A DNA stretch of 14,529 nt from Bremia lactucae (GCF_004359215.1 NC_090619.1:3336216-3350744); one strand, 5' to 3'; numbered from the stretch's first letter, positions 1 through 8,848 are shown. A program made the numbers and translations. Notes: generated from the sequence alone by a model not told the origin.

Positions 1-161
1 AATGCCTCAAACTGCTCCAACTGAGCAACATGTTGCTCAGGAGGACTACCCAGGAGCCTGGCCAGGGCTTGTTCACCAAGTCCCTGCGCCATTAGCCCTG
101 CCACCTCCCGATGATGTTCGGAGAGGTGGGGAAAATGAGCCCAATCAATGTTGAGGCTCAT
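1..161 (-). CDS. Gag N-terminus of a Ty3/Gypsy-type LTR retrotransposon (partial)
   Basis: On the minus strand an ATG at 161-159 opens a frame of 53 codons with no stop before the window edge. It starts MSLNIDWAHFPHLSEHHREV and contains QALARLLGSPPEQHVAQLEQ. The call rests mainly on position: the frame starts 56 bp inside an LTR that is followed by a primer-binding-site-like sequence, where gag is expected. The hydrophilic, Gln/Glu-rich wording fits a gag N-terminus, but no zinc knuckle or other diagnostic domain is reached. The open frame and close LTR match suggest a fairly young copy. The rest of the element lies to the left of the window. Confidence 0.6.
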   Translation of the reverse strand, partial: MSLNIDWAHFPHLSEHHREVAGLMAQGLGEQALARLLGSPPEQHVAQLEQFEA

Positions 162-197
162 CCTCACGTACACACGCAGAGATGCGGGTCGTGGGAA

Positions 198-215
198 GGA
201 TTTCAAGTGCTACCA
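198..215 (-). promoter_or_regulatory. Primer binding site (PBS) of the left retrotransposon
   Basis: Two bases inside the LTR end (minus strand) the sequence reads TGGTAGCACTTGAAATCC. The TGG start is the usual complement of a tRNA CCA tail. The first 11 bases are identical to the PBS of the other element (11250-11260), which has the same 2-base spacer. TGGTAGCA matches what initiator tRNA-Met would give in many eukaryotes, but the donor tRNA is inferred. This site fixes the polarity: the element is on the minus strand and the LTR at 218-770 is its 5' LTR. Confidence 0.65.
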
Positions 216-217
216 AG

Positions 218-770
218 TGTAGGCGGGCACGTCGTAATGCGGCCACGCTCTACTTAGCACACACCCTAGCACAGCGAGGAAGCGGTTTGCACCTGCTTCT
301 CTTGCGTGCAGTGAGGTAGTTGTGGTGGGCGCGCAAGCGACCTCACCCAACACACTAAGAACTCTGGTGAAGTGACGTCACGGGAGCGGTAATCCGTCTC
401 CTCGTGCGCACTTACCAAGTAGGTAGTAAATTTCAGACTGATTTATATTTAATAGAATTAAATACAAATACCTATTTTTACCAATTAAAATGATATCTCT
501 ATAGATATCATTTAATATGTATTGCGAGCGTATCTTTATAGATACCTCGCGTAACTGATGACGCTAGCCGTCATCATGGATGACGCTGGGCGTCATCCCT
601 CCTAATGTGAATGCACCCATGTGCATCACATCCACAAGGGTTGGTCACAAATGTGCACCACACCCGAGTGTAGGGTCTAATTACTATTATTTAGTAATTG
701 ACCATCCCCTTAAGTACCAAATGTACTTAATGGGGACTGTGTAACATTAGGGCAACTTTAGCCCGTTACA
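218..770 (-). mobile_element. 5' LTR (553 bp) of a minus-strand Ty3/Gypsy-type element, copy 1
   Basis: Read on the minus strand the unit starts TGTAACGGGC and ends CCGCCTACA, the TG...CA termini of an LTR. A second copy of the same 553 bp in the same orientation is at 13754-14306; by eye the two differ at only about ten positions. The PBS and gag start lie directly left of it, so it is a 5' LTR and U3 is the right-hand part. U3 (about 485-770) is almost entirely a chain of short hairpins. No target-site duplication can be tested because the other end is outside the window. Confidence 0.85.
485..770. repeat. Array of consecutive hairpins in LTR U3
   Basis: Successive inverted repeats, each with a short loop: 488-498/503-513 (11 bp); 524-535/540-550 (one bulge); 556-563/569-576 (8 bp); 578-585/591-598 (8 bp); 605-616/621-631 (one bulge); a weaker one at about 638-666; 679-686/692-699 (8 bp); 706-717/723-735 (12 bp, one bulge); and 740-753/761-770 (TGTAAC/GTTACA plus GGGC/GCCC). 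They follow one another with almost no unpaired sequence between them. The same chain recurs in the right LTR copy, apart from a mismatch in the first stem. Confidence 0.75.
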
Positions 771-942
771 TTAATTATACTAATACAGTTTTCATTTAAC
801 CCTTTTTAAAGCAAGTGTTTTAAAGAGAAGACTTCCTCTGCACGTACTAGTGTACGTGAAGTAACGTGAGGCACCACTCGCACTGAGGCAGTGCGAAGTG
901 GACTTGTACTGAAGCAGTACAAGTCGGCAGTGCCCCGTTACA
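771..942. repeat. Partial LTR of a second family, cut by the left element
   Basis: The block ends in GTGCCCCGTTACA, the same end as the LTR at 10769-11247, and also shares GTGAAGT and GAGGCACC words with it. It contains three perfect hairpins: CACGTAC/GTACGTG at 841-858, TCGCACTG/CAGTGCGA at 878-896, and an 11-bp stem at 901-911/915-925. No PBS follows it. Because LTR ends of this group read TGTAACGG...CCGTTACA, orientation is ambiguous. It is probably a relic into which the left element inserted at 770/771. Confidence 0.5.
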
Positions 943-1468
943 CGATTTGATCCGATTGATTCAATTAGGCCTTTGGGGCATAATATTTATTGATCATGGA
1001 AATGCCTGAAAATCAGAAAGCCATCTTCATTTGTACTCGTTAACTATTTTATGCGCTATTTTCCTTATTTAACGCTCCAAGTAGAAGGCGTCGGCTTTAA
1101 AAGCAGCATAGATATTTGCCCACAACTTGAAAGAGTGCTAAACGTGTTTATGCACCAATAAAAACACATCTATTAAAACTCCCTCGATTTTGAATCCTTA
1201 ATTGTAGTCACGTCGCGCAAGGTTAAGTCAGGTCACGCGGTCGGAGAATTAATTACAGAGCAAGCTGGGGATCATGCTTGGCTCGAATCACTGCCTTATT
1301 TTAAAGCGCATCCCTTTCGATTAAAAATCATAAAAAGCAAATTTTTCATCAATGACAGTTCAGCTGCAAGTTTCAAATATTTCTCAAACGGTAGTTTCAT
1401 GACTAGAAACGGTCGGTTTAGATTCGCGAAAGTCGAGTCAGCTCCGATTGGGTAAATTTGCTTGCCAC
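943..1468. other. Non-coding stretch upstream of the B56-like gene
   Basis: AT-rich sequence in which I see no convincing gene. Short reading frames on the minus strand overlap the following gene's 5' end and look like chance. The promoter of the downstream plus-strand gene should lie in the last few hundred bases, but I cannot identify an oomycete initiator (TCAYTYY type) with confidence. Confidence 0.4.
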
Positions 1469-3355
1469 ATGCAAATTCCAAAAGCGGCAATTTGCAGACG
1501 GCGCCCATTCTGCCGTTTCCTTAGAAGTCAGAACCCTTTGCTTATTATACCTTTGCTACCAGCTCATACCTCTGCCATGCCCGTCGCAAACAACTCAACG
1601 TTTTTGCCATCTTGTATCCTTCAGGAGACGGAATTGAAGTCACAACGCAAATTCAAGCACCATCAGCATGATGTGAGCCGTCGCTTAGCGGAACGCCGAT
1701 CGGAGCCGCGCTTCAAGCATCATCGGCGTCACCAAAATCGCGCTAATATCGCGCGCCTGGAAATTGAAGCTTGGCCGGCTAGACCAATCACGACTACTGT
1801 TCTTCCTCAACAATGGCACCTAGCGAATGATTCTGCGTCGCAGCTTAGTCATTCGGGGCCGTCCGCGACGTCGTGGACAATGCCTTTCGCTAAGGACGCA
1901 TTTGCGTCAATATCGCTTGCATCCTCAGCGCCGTCAACTATCAGTACTAATCGACAGAACAATTGTAGACGAGAGGCGCGCCCCATGACACTGTTCGAAA
2001 GTGCTCGGATCTATAACGAGTCAGGACAAATGCTTAATCACGACAATTTTGACCATCTAGGATCTTCTCCTGATGTTACCTCCGAGAACAATTCGAATCC
2101 CAAGCGCAAGCTTAAGCGCCGCGTTGGGCGCCATAGACACGAGATGAAGCGCAGCAATGCAGCGGACACTCTTAAACCCGATGAAGTGGTGATAGAACTC
2201 ATGTGTGTGCTATTTCCTGGTGTTGAAGTAACACACGAAATAAATTTACTGCTTCTGGGTGGTGCTCAGCACGATGATGTCTTTCGCTTTGATGAGGACG
2301 ACGTCGACGGCATTCCAACTAGCAAACCGAAAACTGGCGTCTTAGACATTGATCTCCTCAAGTTCCAGGCCGCGCTTACGACAATGCTTTTCCATTCAAA
2401 CAGCTCGATACAAAAACTGCCATCTCGTGGGGCGTTGGCAGAGGCTTTGCTAAAGCTGTGTTTCACGCCGCGATGGATCTCATGTGAGATGCTGGCTATG
2501 ATTGAGCTAGATGTCCTTGCTCAGTACGACCGTTTCGCGGTCATGGTTGCAATTTTTCGCATGATCCCAACTTTACGTCCTTCTATTCTGACTGCCGCAA
2601 GAATGGCGTCGCTGGCAATTTTTCAACATCAGAGTTTGGTAGAGATTAAATTATATGATACAAAGAAGGATCTCGTTACCGTGAAAGGCATGATTGCTTT
2701 TCTTAAGGAAGCGATATATGTTATTGAGTGGGATGCACGATACAACGTCAATGTGTTTGGCAATAGCGATGATGAGATCCACGTTGCTATCAGTGGACTG
2801 TGCGGCCAAATGTTTAGCACGATGAAGCTACTTGTCCGTAGTTCGCCTGGAGGCTGCGGGAACGTTGACGTGAGCTGCAACCAGCTTGAAAAATATGCAC
2901 AGAGTAGTGATTCCGCTGAGGCGACGTCCTACCGCGCGATGGGAGAAGTAATAAATCGACTGACCGCATTCTCCTGGAGGCACGGCGAAGAATTCCTTCA
3001 ATGGATGTTACATAAGTGGCCACTTCGCAACGTGCAGCTGCAGTTGTTCTTCGTGCGATTTTTGGCGGGCTTGCTCTCGCAGTTCATGATGCGTGGACTC
3101 ATATTGTCAGCTGAGGTTTTGCACCGCACATTTAGTCGCATTGCAGATTGCATCAAGTCGACGCACTTCCTCGTGGCTCAGGAAGCGTGCAATATGTGCC
3201 AAAACTTTCAGCTCATGAGTATGTACTTGGCCTGTAATCAAGCTCTTCGCGAAAGAGTCGCATCAGCGCTGCACGAAAATGCATTGCACCACTGGAACCG
3301 ACGCATTCGTGAGATATCCGATAAATGCTTCGATAGACTCCTAGACCTTGCTTGA
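1469..3355 (+). CDS. Divergent HEAT-type protein, possible PP2A B56 (B') regulatory subunit
   Basis: Single-exon frame of 628 residues from the first ATG; a second ATG at 1577 would give 592 residues. The first ~200 residues are low-complexity and basic, with a duplicated FKHH(Q/R)H-type motif near residues 65-93 and an NLS-like cluster KRKLKRRVGRHRHEMKR near 212. The rest is helical. The last ~115 residues carry landmarks of the B56 C-terminus: a KWPLRN segment (about 516; B56 has a similar KxWP), CIKSTHFLVAQEA (about 561; B56 has CVSSPHFQVAERA) and HHWNRRI (about 607; B56 has the HWN motif). B56 subunits select substrates for protein phosphatase 2A. The central part (about 240-500) is poorly conserved, so either a fast-evolving B56 paralogue or another HEAT protein is possible. 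No intron is needed. Confidence 0.55.
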   Translation: MQIPKAAICRRRPFCRFLRSQNPLLIIPLLPAHTSAMPVANNSTFLPSCILQETELKSQRKFKHHQHDVSRRLAERRSEPRFKHHRRHQNRANIARLEIEAWPARPITTTVLPQQWHLANDSASQLSHSGPSATSWTMPFAKDAFASISLASSAPSTISTNRQNNCRREARPMTLFESARIYNESGQMLNHDNFDHLGSSPDVTSENNSNPKRKLKRRVGRHRHEMKRSNAADTLKPDEVVIELMCVLFPGVEVTHEINLLLLGGAQHDDVFRFDEDDVDGIPTSKPKTGVLDIDLLKFQAALTTMLFHSNSSIQKLPSRGALAEALLKLCFTPRWISCEMLAMIELDVLAQYDRFAVMVAIFRMIPTLRPSILTAARMASLAIFQHQSLVEIKLYDTKKDLVTVKGMIAFLKEAIYVIEWDARYNVNVFGNSDDEIHVAISGLCGQMFSTMKLLVRSSPGGCGNVDVSCNQLEKYAQSSDSAEATSYRAMGEVINRLTAFSWRHGEEFLQWMLHKWPLRNVQLQLFFVRFLAGLLSQFMMRGLILSAEVLHRTFSRIADCIKSTHFLVAQEACNMCQNFQLMSMYLACNQALRERVASALHENALHHWNRRIREISDKCFDRLLDLA

Positions 3356-3374
3356 TGAAGAAATTATACATAGA

Positions 3375-3380
3375 AATAAA
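3375..3380 (+). terminator. Possible polyadenylation signal AATAAA
   Basis: An exact AATAAA lies 19 bases after the TGA stop of the B56-like gene. The hexamer is short and the region is AT-rich, so chance is not excluded; position is the only support. Confidence 0.3.
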
Positions 3381-4658
3381 GAGTTGAGTAGTGCACGCAA
3401 TAGAAATACCACGTACTTATTCACTATATCGAAACTTTGTGGTGTATCATGTGTATGATTGTCAGACGCTAGCGCGACAAAGCCTTGAAGAAAATCTCGC
3501 CAGGTTGAAGTTGTCTTTAGAACCACTATTTCCGACACAAAATTGTTTTTTTGTCGAAGCTTCTAACAATTCACCATTGCTACCTATTTGACTGCCGATA
3601 GTCCTATTTTTACAAAGCATGCCACTGCCGAGGCTTTGTCACGCCTTCAATTACTAGCGGATTTTCGATTCTTTCTAATTGACTCAAATTGAACAAATAA
3701 TACATTACGTTCTACATATTATGATTTTGTATGGTTCAGGATGTCTTGAATCAAGCCTGAAGGCTACTGTATATGCGGCTCTTCCATACTAAGCTTTTCA
3801 GATCCACCTTAAGAATGATACACTGCAGCTGTTTCTGGTGTATTGAAGTTGCTTTAATTTAGCATCTGCAAAGTGCATGTCGATAATTACTCTTGTCAAT
3901 TTAAACGCCTTTTCTTGTGAATATTGAAAAGGAAACTTCTGTCCACCTTACTTTTTTGTTTGCTGCTCGCACAGAAAGATTTTTCGAAGCTTGTTCTGAA
4001 TAATCTTGAAGAAAAATTATATTTGACGAGAAGTGCACCTGAATTATCCTAGTATTTACAATTTCACTTACACAGCAAAAAGGAGATCATGATGTACGTT
4101 TTTGTATAAGTCAAGTTGTCTTTAGTTTAGAAATGGTGCAGACCCAAACAACAAGCTGCATCGGTCTGTCAAAGACAAAAAAGTTATTGGGCGAGCACCA
4201 CTCCACACTTGGCTCTCTATGGAAACTGACAAGGTATCAATCGCAGGTATTTATAAACACAATTTATTTAATCATACAGGTTGGTCCTTAATTGTTAAAT
4301 AAACCACAACAGCCCAGTCTTGGCTTCTTAACAGTCTCTCTTACAGCGATCGCAACAGACAAGCAAGCTCGATTCGCGACCTATTCGCCGTCTCGAGGGT
4401 AGTAGGCAAGCGGATAGGCCCTTGCGACGTATCCGCTCGGCCAGTATTGTCATGCAGCGTCAACGACCGACGTTACATCGCTTAGTTGATGCAGAACTGG
4501 AAATGTACCCTTCAACACATAGATTTGAACAGGAGCCACTACGAATACACAATGACATCGAATGCAAGGCTCACTGTAAAAGAAAATGGTTTGACAGTTC
4601 AAAAATACAAAGATCGTGGTGGTGGCATATCCAAAGGAGACCGGAGCAGAATTGCTGG
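3381..4658. other. Intergenic region between the B56-like gene and the receptor kinase
   Basis: About 1.3 kb, AT-rich, with many stops in all frames for most of its length. A 200-nt open stretch from 4452 is in frame with the kinase gene and could extend its N-terminus, but it looks non-coding (see the kinase entry). TCTCTCTTACAG at about 4335-4346 resembles a splice acceptor and could end a 5'-UTR intron. Nothing else supported. Confidence 0.35.
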
Positions 4659-7600
4659 ATGAGCAGGAGAGACCGAATTTTCAAAAGAAGTAAGAACTGG
4701 ATTGTCTACGCGTTAGCCATTTGGATTGCAGTAGCTACGAAACCATTGCTTGGTATTGCAGCGCTAACGCAGCAGACGCAAGTCATTGCGCGGTGCCTTA
4801 GCTGGGCCAATAATACTTGCGTGTTCTTGCCGATGAAACCCGTGCAATTTGGAGGGCTTTATCTTGCCCGGCAAACCGTGTGCAAGGTATTGAATATTGT
4901 GTCGCTTGTAAATTTTAGAAGATAAGCTTACGGTCTGTTGTGTTCCTTTAATGTGAATATAGGCAGATTTGTCTGTTGCAGTTCTGCAGATTGACTGGGA
5001 ATCGCCTGATGGTGGTCGTGGATCGGTGAATAGCTTGTTAGTCAATGGTGTAGAGTTGCTACAGGCTCCTGTGTATCCCTCACAAGCGTATATAATGGCG
5101 AATTACCCATACTGCAATGACATGTTTAACATCTTTCCGCCCTTAAAAAATGGTATGATTGGCCCAGACGGACGCAAGTCTATCATCTCGGAAATTACCA
5201 GTCGTGACTTGCCAATATCAATTCATTTTAACTGGAAAGGCCCGCATGAAATCCAGCCTGTTTGTTCCATAACTGGCGTCTCAATTGCCGGTTATGCGGA
5301 AATTAACATTAATCTCGAAGCGCAGGATGATTCAGGTGTAAAACTTGATGCTAGTAAATGTGTCCTAGTCCATTCTGACCGTGTATGCATTTTTCGACTT
5401 TAGATTGTCCTGGATGGGATAGCGCTTCGCTCACACCTTGCTTCAGTAATGGGAAATGTGGCTGTGCTGCGAATGACTTTTCGCAACGAACCTGCTCATG
5501 CGTGTACGTGTTTTTCATTCGTCAAGACAATTATGTTAAAGAAGAGCAGCGAAGTCTAAACAATTATGCTACTTGATTTAAAGGGTTGGATACGCCGAGC
5601 CTGATTGCCGAGATTGCGCAAGCGGCTTTTTTGGTGACCAGTGTAAGCAAACGTGCGAGCCGTGCCTTAATGATGGCCACTGTGACTCGGGTCTGATGGG
5701 AACAGGCACATGCACTTGCTTGCAGGGCTTCAATCCTGAGACCCGATGTGCGACATGCTTACCTGGATATTTCGGAGACAAATGTACACGATGCCCGGAC
5801 TGCAATTTTCCCCATGGAAATTGTGATGATGGCCTGATGGGAAGCGGTCGGTGCTCGTGTGCTGTTGGCTTTGATGCAGAGAAAAACTGTATGGAATGTA
5901 TGAATTCGTTTTTTGGGGCAAGCTGTGAGCCCTGTAAACCTTGCGACGGAGGGAAATGTAATTATGGTCTTCTTGGTGATGGCAAATGCGTGTGCTCCGA
6001 AGGTTTTTCGTCGGATTCGCGATGCCTCGAGTGCGACTTTGGCTTTTACGGTCCATCATGCACACCGTGCCGTACATGTAATAACCATGGCCGCTGTAAT
6101 GATACATACACTGGTGATGGCATGTGCATTTGCGACGAAGGTTATACATCTGCCAGCCGTTGTTCGCTTTGTGACGAAGGCTGGGACTTTAATCCCATGA
6201 CAATGTCGTGCCAGTGCGCGCCGCAGCACTTTGGAACCCACTGCAGATCGTGCCCAATCTGTGCTCCTCACGGACACTGCAATTCAGGAGTTGATGGAGA
6301 TGGACGATGTATTTGTGACATCGGATGGTCTGACTCGAACAATTGCGTAGGCTGTATGAGTGGTTACTTTGGCGAGACTTGCGTAGCTTGCCGCAACTGT
6401 GGTGAAGGACGCTGCGACGATGGGCTACGAGGCTCAGGCAAGTGTAATTGCCATCGTGGCTGGGACTTTCGTACAGATTGCTACGATTGTGAGGAAGGTT
6501 TTTACGGCGAAAGCTGCAATCCGTGCCCGTTGGACTGCGGGCATGGTACTTGTTCTAGTGGACTTAACGGTACTGGAGAGTGTACGTGTCATGAAGGCTG
6601 GAAGCTTGAAGGAAAACATATGTGTAACTCATGCGCAGATGGATATATTGGAGCAACTTGTCAATTGTGTCCGGGATTTTTAGAAAGCGAGGTGGCTTGC
6701 AATGGGCATGGTCAATGCATCATGTTAGGCACGCAAGCCGTATGCGAATGCGATGCACGTTATGGCGGAGATGGCTGTGAATCCTACGATTTTCCATTCG
6801 CAATGGTGGCCATTCTAGGGACGATTGCACTGTCGACGTTAGGTTTCTGTATGTGCACTATGCGTCGTCTAGCTCGCCAGCCGCACGCATTACAGGGACC
6901 ATTTTTAAATCGTCAACACAGCTTTTCACAGTCGGAGTACGTTGAAATCTCCAACATGGCAGATTTAGAGTACTTTGTCTCGAATGATAGCCGTGATTGG
7001 CTAATTCCTTTTGATTCGCTCTCCTTGCAACACGAGGTCGGCAACGGTACCTCTGGTCAAGTTTTTCGAAGCTTGTTACATAGCGGCGGAGGTAGCTCGG
7101 TGGTGGCGGTAAAGCGCCTGTACAGTCCTGTGACAGGTCAAGAGTACTTTCAGAGCTTCTTTCGGCGCGAAGTCAGCATATTGAGTCGTTTGCATCACCC
7201 ATACGTCGTACGATTTTATGGTGTAAGCTATTACAATCGCGTGCTTTACATTGTGACGGATTTTTGCCCAAATTCCCTTAGCGGATTAATTGAAAATCCA
7301 GCAATGAAAGGACCATTACAGGAAGCTGTCTTTATGAAGGTTATCAGCCAGATTGTGAGTGGTATGGGCTTTTTGCATAGCCGTAACGTCGTACATCGTG
7401 ATTTAAAACCAGCCAATGTCCTCATCTCGGAAACAGAGGACGTGAATATTTGCGACTTCGGGCTTTCACGACTTATCGAGCCCGATGCCACGACCATGAC
7501 CGCTGAAGTTGGAACACCAAGCTACATGGCTCCCGAAATGGCAACAATGGGTGGAATACAGTGCTCAACGAAGGGTGACGTGTATTCCTTTGGCATTTTG

Positions 7601-8177
7601 CTGTACTCTACCTGGTCCCGCAGTAAGCCTTACGGCGACCAAGGCATGAACCCATTTCAACTGGTATGGTTCCTTGTGTCTTCACTAACAGTACTTCAAT
7701 TTGTCATTCATATCATTGTTTTGCACTTTTGCTACCGAATTGTAGATGACTGCAGTAGTTAATGGACTTAGACCTGTAATTCCAATCAGCTGCCCACCAG
7801 CACTGTCGCACTTAATGCGGTCATGCTGGCATGAAAACCCGGATAGGCGACCTTCGTTTCCCGAGATTAGCCAGATTCTTAAGGACCAATGGTTGCTGTC
7901 CATGTATGCCGAGGAAGGGGTATATAAGTGCTCGGAAACTTCAAAAAATTTACAGCCTAAGTTTGCTTCCACGACGGGTTCTACAAATTCAGTTGGTATT
8001 GATCGCCCCGCTCGCGGGAGTAAGGACGATGCCACCGCGGTGTCACTGTTCGCTTCACCTCAACCTGATGGCGACGGTGGCTGCGATACTTACGAAATAG
8101 CTGAAAAGAAAGTAGAAGGCAACTCACCACGAGAAAACGATTGTCTTTTAGGTGAAGACGAAAATCGGCCACGATAG
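4659..8177 (+). CDS. EGF-repeat transmembrane receptor kinase (TKL family), five exons
   Basis: Spliced model: 4659-4886, 4963-5353, 5404-5503, 5584-7663, 7746-8177, which closes in frame (1076 residues). The start was chosen because MSRRDRIFKRSKN is followed by a hydrophobic WIVYALAIWIAVA segment, giving a signal peptide; an in-frame ATG at 4452 would add 69 residues. Residues about 40-205 form an ectodomain I cannot assign. Residues about 207-640 hold nine cysteine-rich EGF/laminin-like modules with recurring (H/D/E)G.C, G.C.C, G(F/Y)(F/Y)G..C patterns. A membrane span lies at about 643-665 (FPFAMVAILGTIALSTLGF) and is followed by basic residues. The kinase domain (about 716-980) has the glycine loop GNGTSGQV (726), VAVK lysine (750), HRDLKPAN (catalytic Asp 846), DFG (864), GTPSYMAPE (883) and a DRRPSF segment. 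HRDLKPAN predicts Ser/Thr rather than Tyr specificity. All catalytic residues are present, so it should be active. Type I topology at the plasma membrane is inferred; the ligand is unknown. Confidence 0.85.
4887..4962 (+). other. Intron 1 of the receptor kinase gene (76 bp)
   Basis: GTATTG...AATATAG, phase 0; it joins QTVCK to ADLSVAVLQIDW. A competing acceptor at 4989 (CTGCAG), also phase 0, would remove nine residues (ADLSVAVLQ). Confidence 0.6.
5354..5403 (+). other. Intron 2 of the receptor kinase gene (50 bp)
   Basis: GTAAAT...GACTTTAG, phase 1. It joins the N-terminal ectodomain (VKLDA) to the first EGF module (NCPGWD). This is the only pair I found that keeps both frames open, although 50 bp is short. 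Confidence 0.65.
5504..5583 (+). other. Intron 3 of the receptor kinase gene (80 bp)
   Basis: GTACGT donor and TTTAAAG acceptor, phase 2. Splicing reads CSCVVGYAEPDC and restores the cysteine spacing of an EGF module; the unspliced frame hits a stop at 5574. Confidence 0.7.
7664..7745 (+). other. Intron 4 of the receptor kinase gene (82 bp)
   Basis: GTATGG...GAATTGTAG, phase 0. It joins MNPFQL to MTAVVNGLRP in the kinase C-lobe. Read through, the frame gives a spurious hydrophobic tail and a stop, losing the last kinase helices. Confidence 0.8.
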
Positions 8178-8178
8178 A

Positions 8179-8184
8179 TTTATT
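8179..8184 (-). terminator. Possible polyadenylation signal for TAF11 (AATAAA on minus strand)
   Basis: The minus strand reads AATAAA 64 bases past the TAF11 stop, within the 71 bp between the two convergent stop codons. The transcripts probably overlap at their 3' ends. Confidence 0.3.
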
Positions 8185-8248
8185 GTTATGACGACAAAAT
8201 AGACTTGTGAACATTATCACGATTTTTTCTAATGAGCAGTAGGATTTA

Positions 8249-8848
8249 CTACCGCAAAAGACGCCGCGTATGACGTCCTCGCGCTAGCGGTCGGCGTTTG
8301 TAATATTTCCAGTGCGCCTGACGAAGATGGCGCGGACGAATAGGTCCTGTCTCGCCGTTCATCTCCATGATCCGTCGAGCCTCAGAAGTAATTTCGCTCA
8401 CAAAGACCTTTGATATACCAGCCATGACAATAGCCATGACATTTGTCACACCAGCCACCTTCTTGTCCGTGGCCGAACACTCGTGAATTGCCTGCGCCAT
8501 ACACTGTAGTAGCACTGCATAGATCAGCATATGTTACTTCATCACCGCTGCATTTAGTAATGTTACCCGCTTAATGGCTCCACGCTCAAAGTGGGAGCGA
8601 CGAAAATGCTCGTAACGTCGAGCCTCAGCTTCAGGAAGGCTCCGCATTATACGCAGCATAGAGGCACTATTCGAGAGCCCCATTTTGTCCTCTTCGCTCT
8701 CCGACTCGTCATCCTCTTCACCTTCCTCCTCCTCGTCGGCTGTACTATGCTGTGTTTTGTCGACTAATATGAGATCCTCATTCCGCGTCTCAAGAAACCT
8801 GACTTCATCCTCTTCATCTGTACCCTGCAAACCACTGGGCTCCACCAT
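8249..8848 (-). CDS. TAF11: TFIID subunit TAF11 (TAFII28-type histone fold), two exons
   Basis: TAF11 pairs with TAF13 through a histone fold inside TFIID and helps load TBP and RNA polymerase II in the nucleus. Exon 1 (8848-8546) gives an acidic N-terminus (DEEEEGEEDDESESEED at about 38-54) and then RYEHFRRSHFERGAIKR, matching the family's RYExxRRSxFxxxxIKR. Exon 2 carries VMAIVMAGISKVFVSEI, matching the second histone-fold helix, and GETGPIRPRHLRQAH, matching the final (G)xMPPLQPKHMREAV-type segment. Preferred intron is 8545-8492 (54 bp, GTGATG...GCGCAG, phase 0), giving 181 residues. Another phase-0 acceptor (ending at 8459) gives 170 residues and family-typical spacing in the loop, so the exact junction is open. 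Without splicing, exon 1 stops at 8536-8534. It is convergent with the receptor kinase. Confidence 0.85.

Noticed and set aside
485..770. CRISPR array or Rho-independent terminators suggested by repeated palindromes
   Set aside because: The stems differ in sequence with no constant repeat or spacer length, and they lie inside an LTR of a eukaryotic retrotransposon.
3391..3591. 66-codon frame after the B56-like gene
   Set aside because: Starts at GTG, has no recognisable feature and lies in presumed 3' UTR; chance is likelier.
4452..4658. In-frame 69-residue N-terminal extension of the receptor kinase from the ATG at 4452
   Set aside because: It would bury the signal peptide behind an unstructured, Trp/Arg/His-rich segment; the ATG at 4659 gives a normal signal peptide. 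Not fully excluded.
5730..6683. Open frames on both strands across the EGF region (5730-6149 -, 5913-6200 +, 6056-6277 -, 6399-6683 +)
   Set aside because: They are frame shadows of the cysteine-rich repeat coding sequence; the repetitive codon pattern keeps other frames open.
5404..6790. Secreted EGF protein as a gene separate from the kinase
   Set aside because: The frame runs without a break from the last EGF module through the membrane span into the kinase domain.
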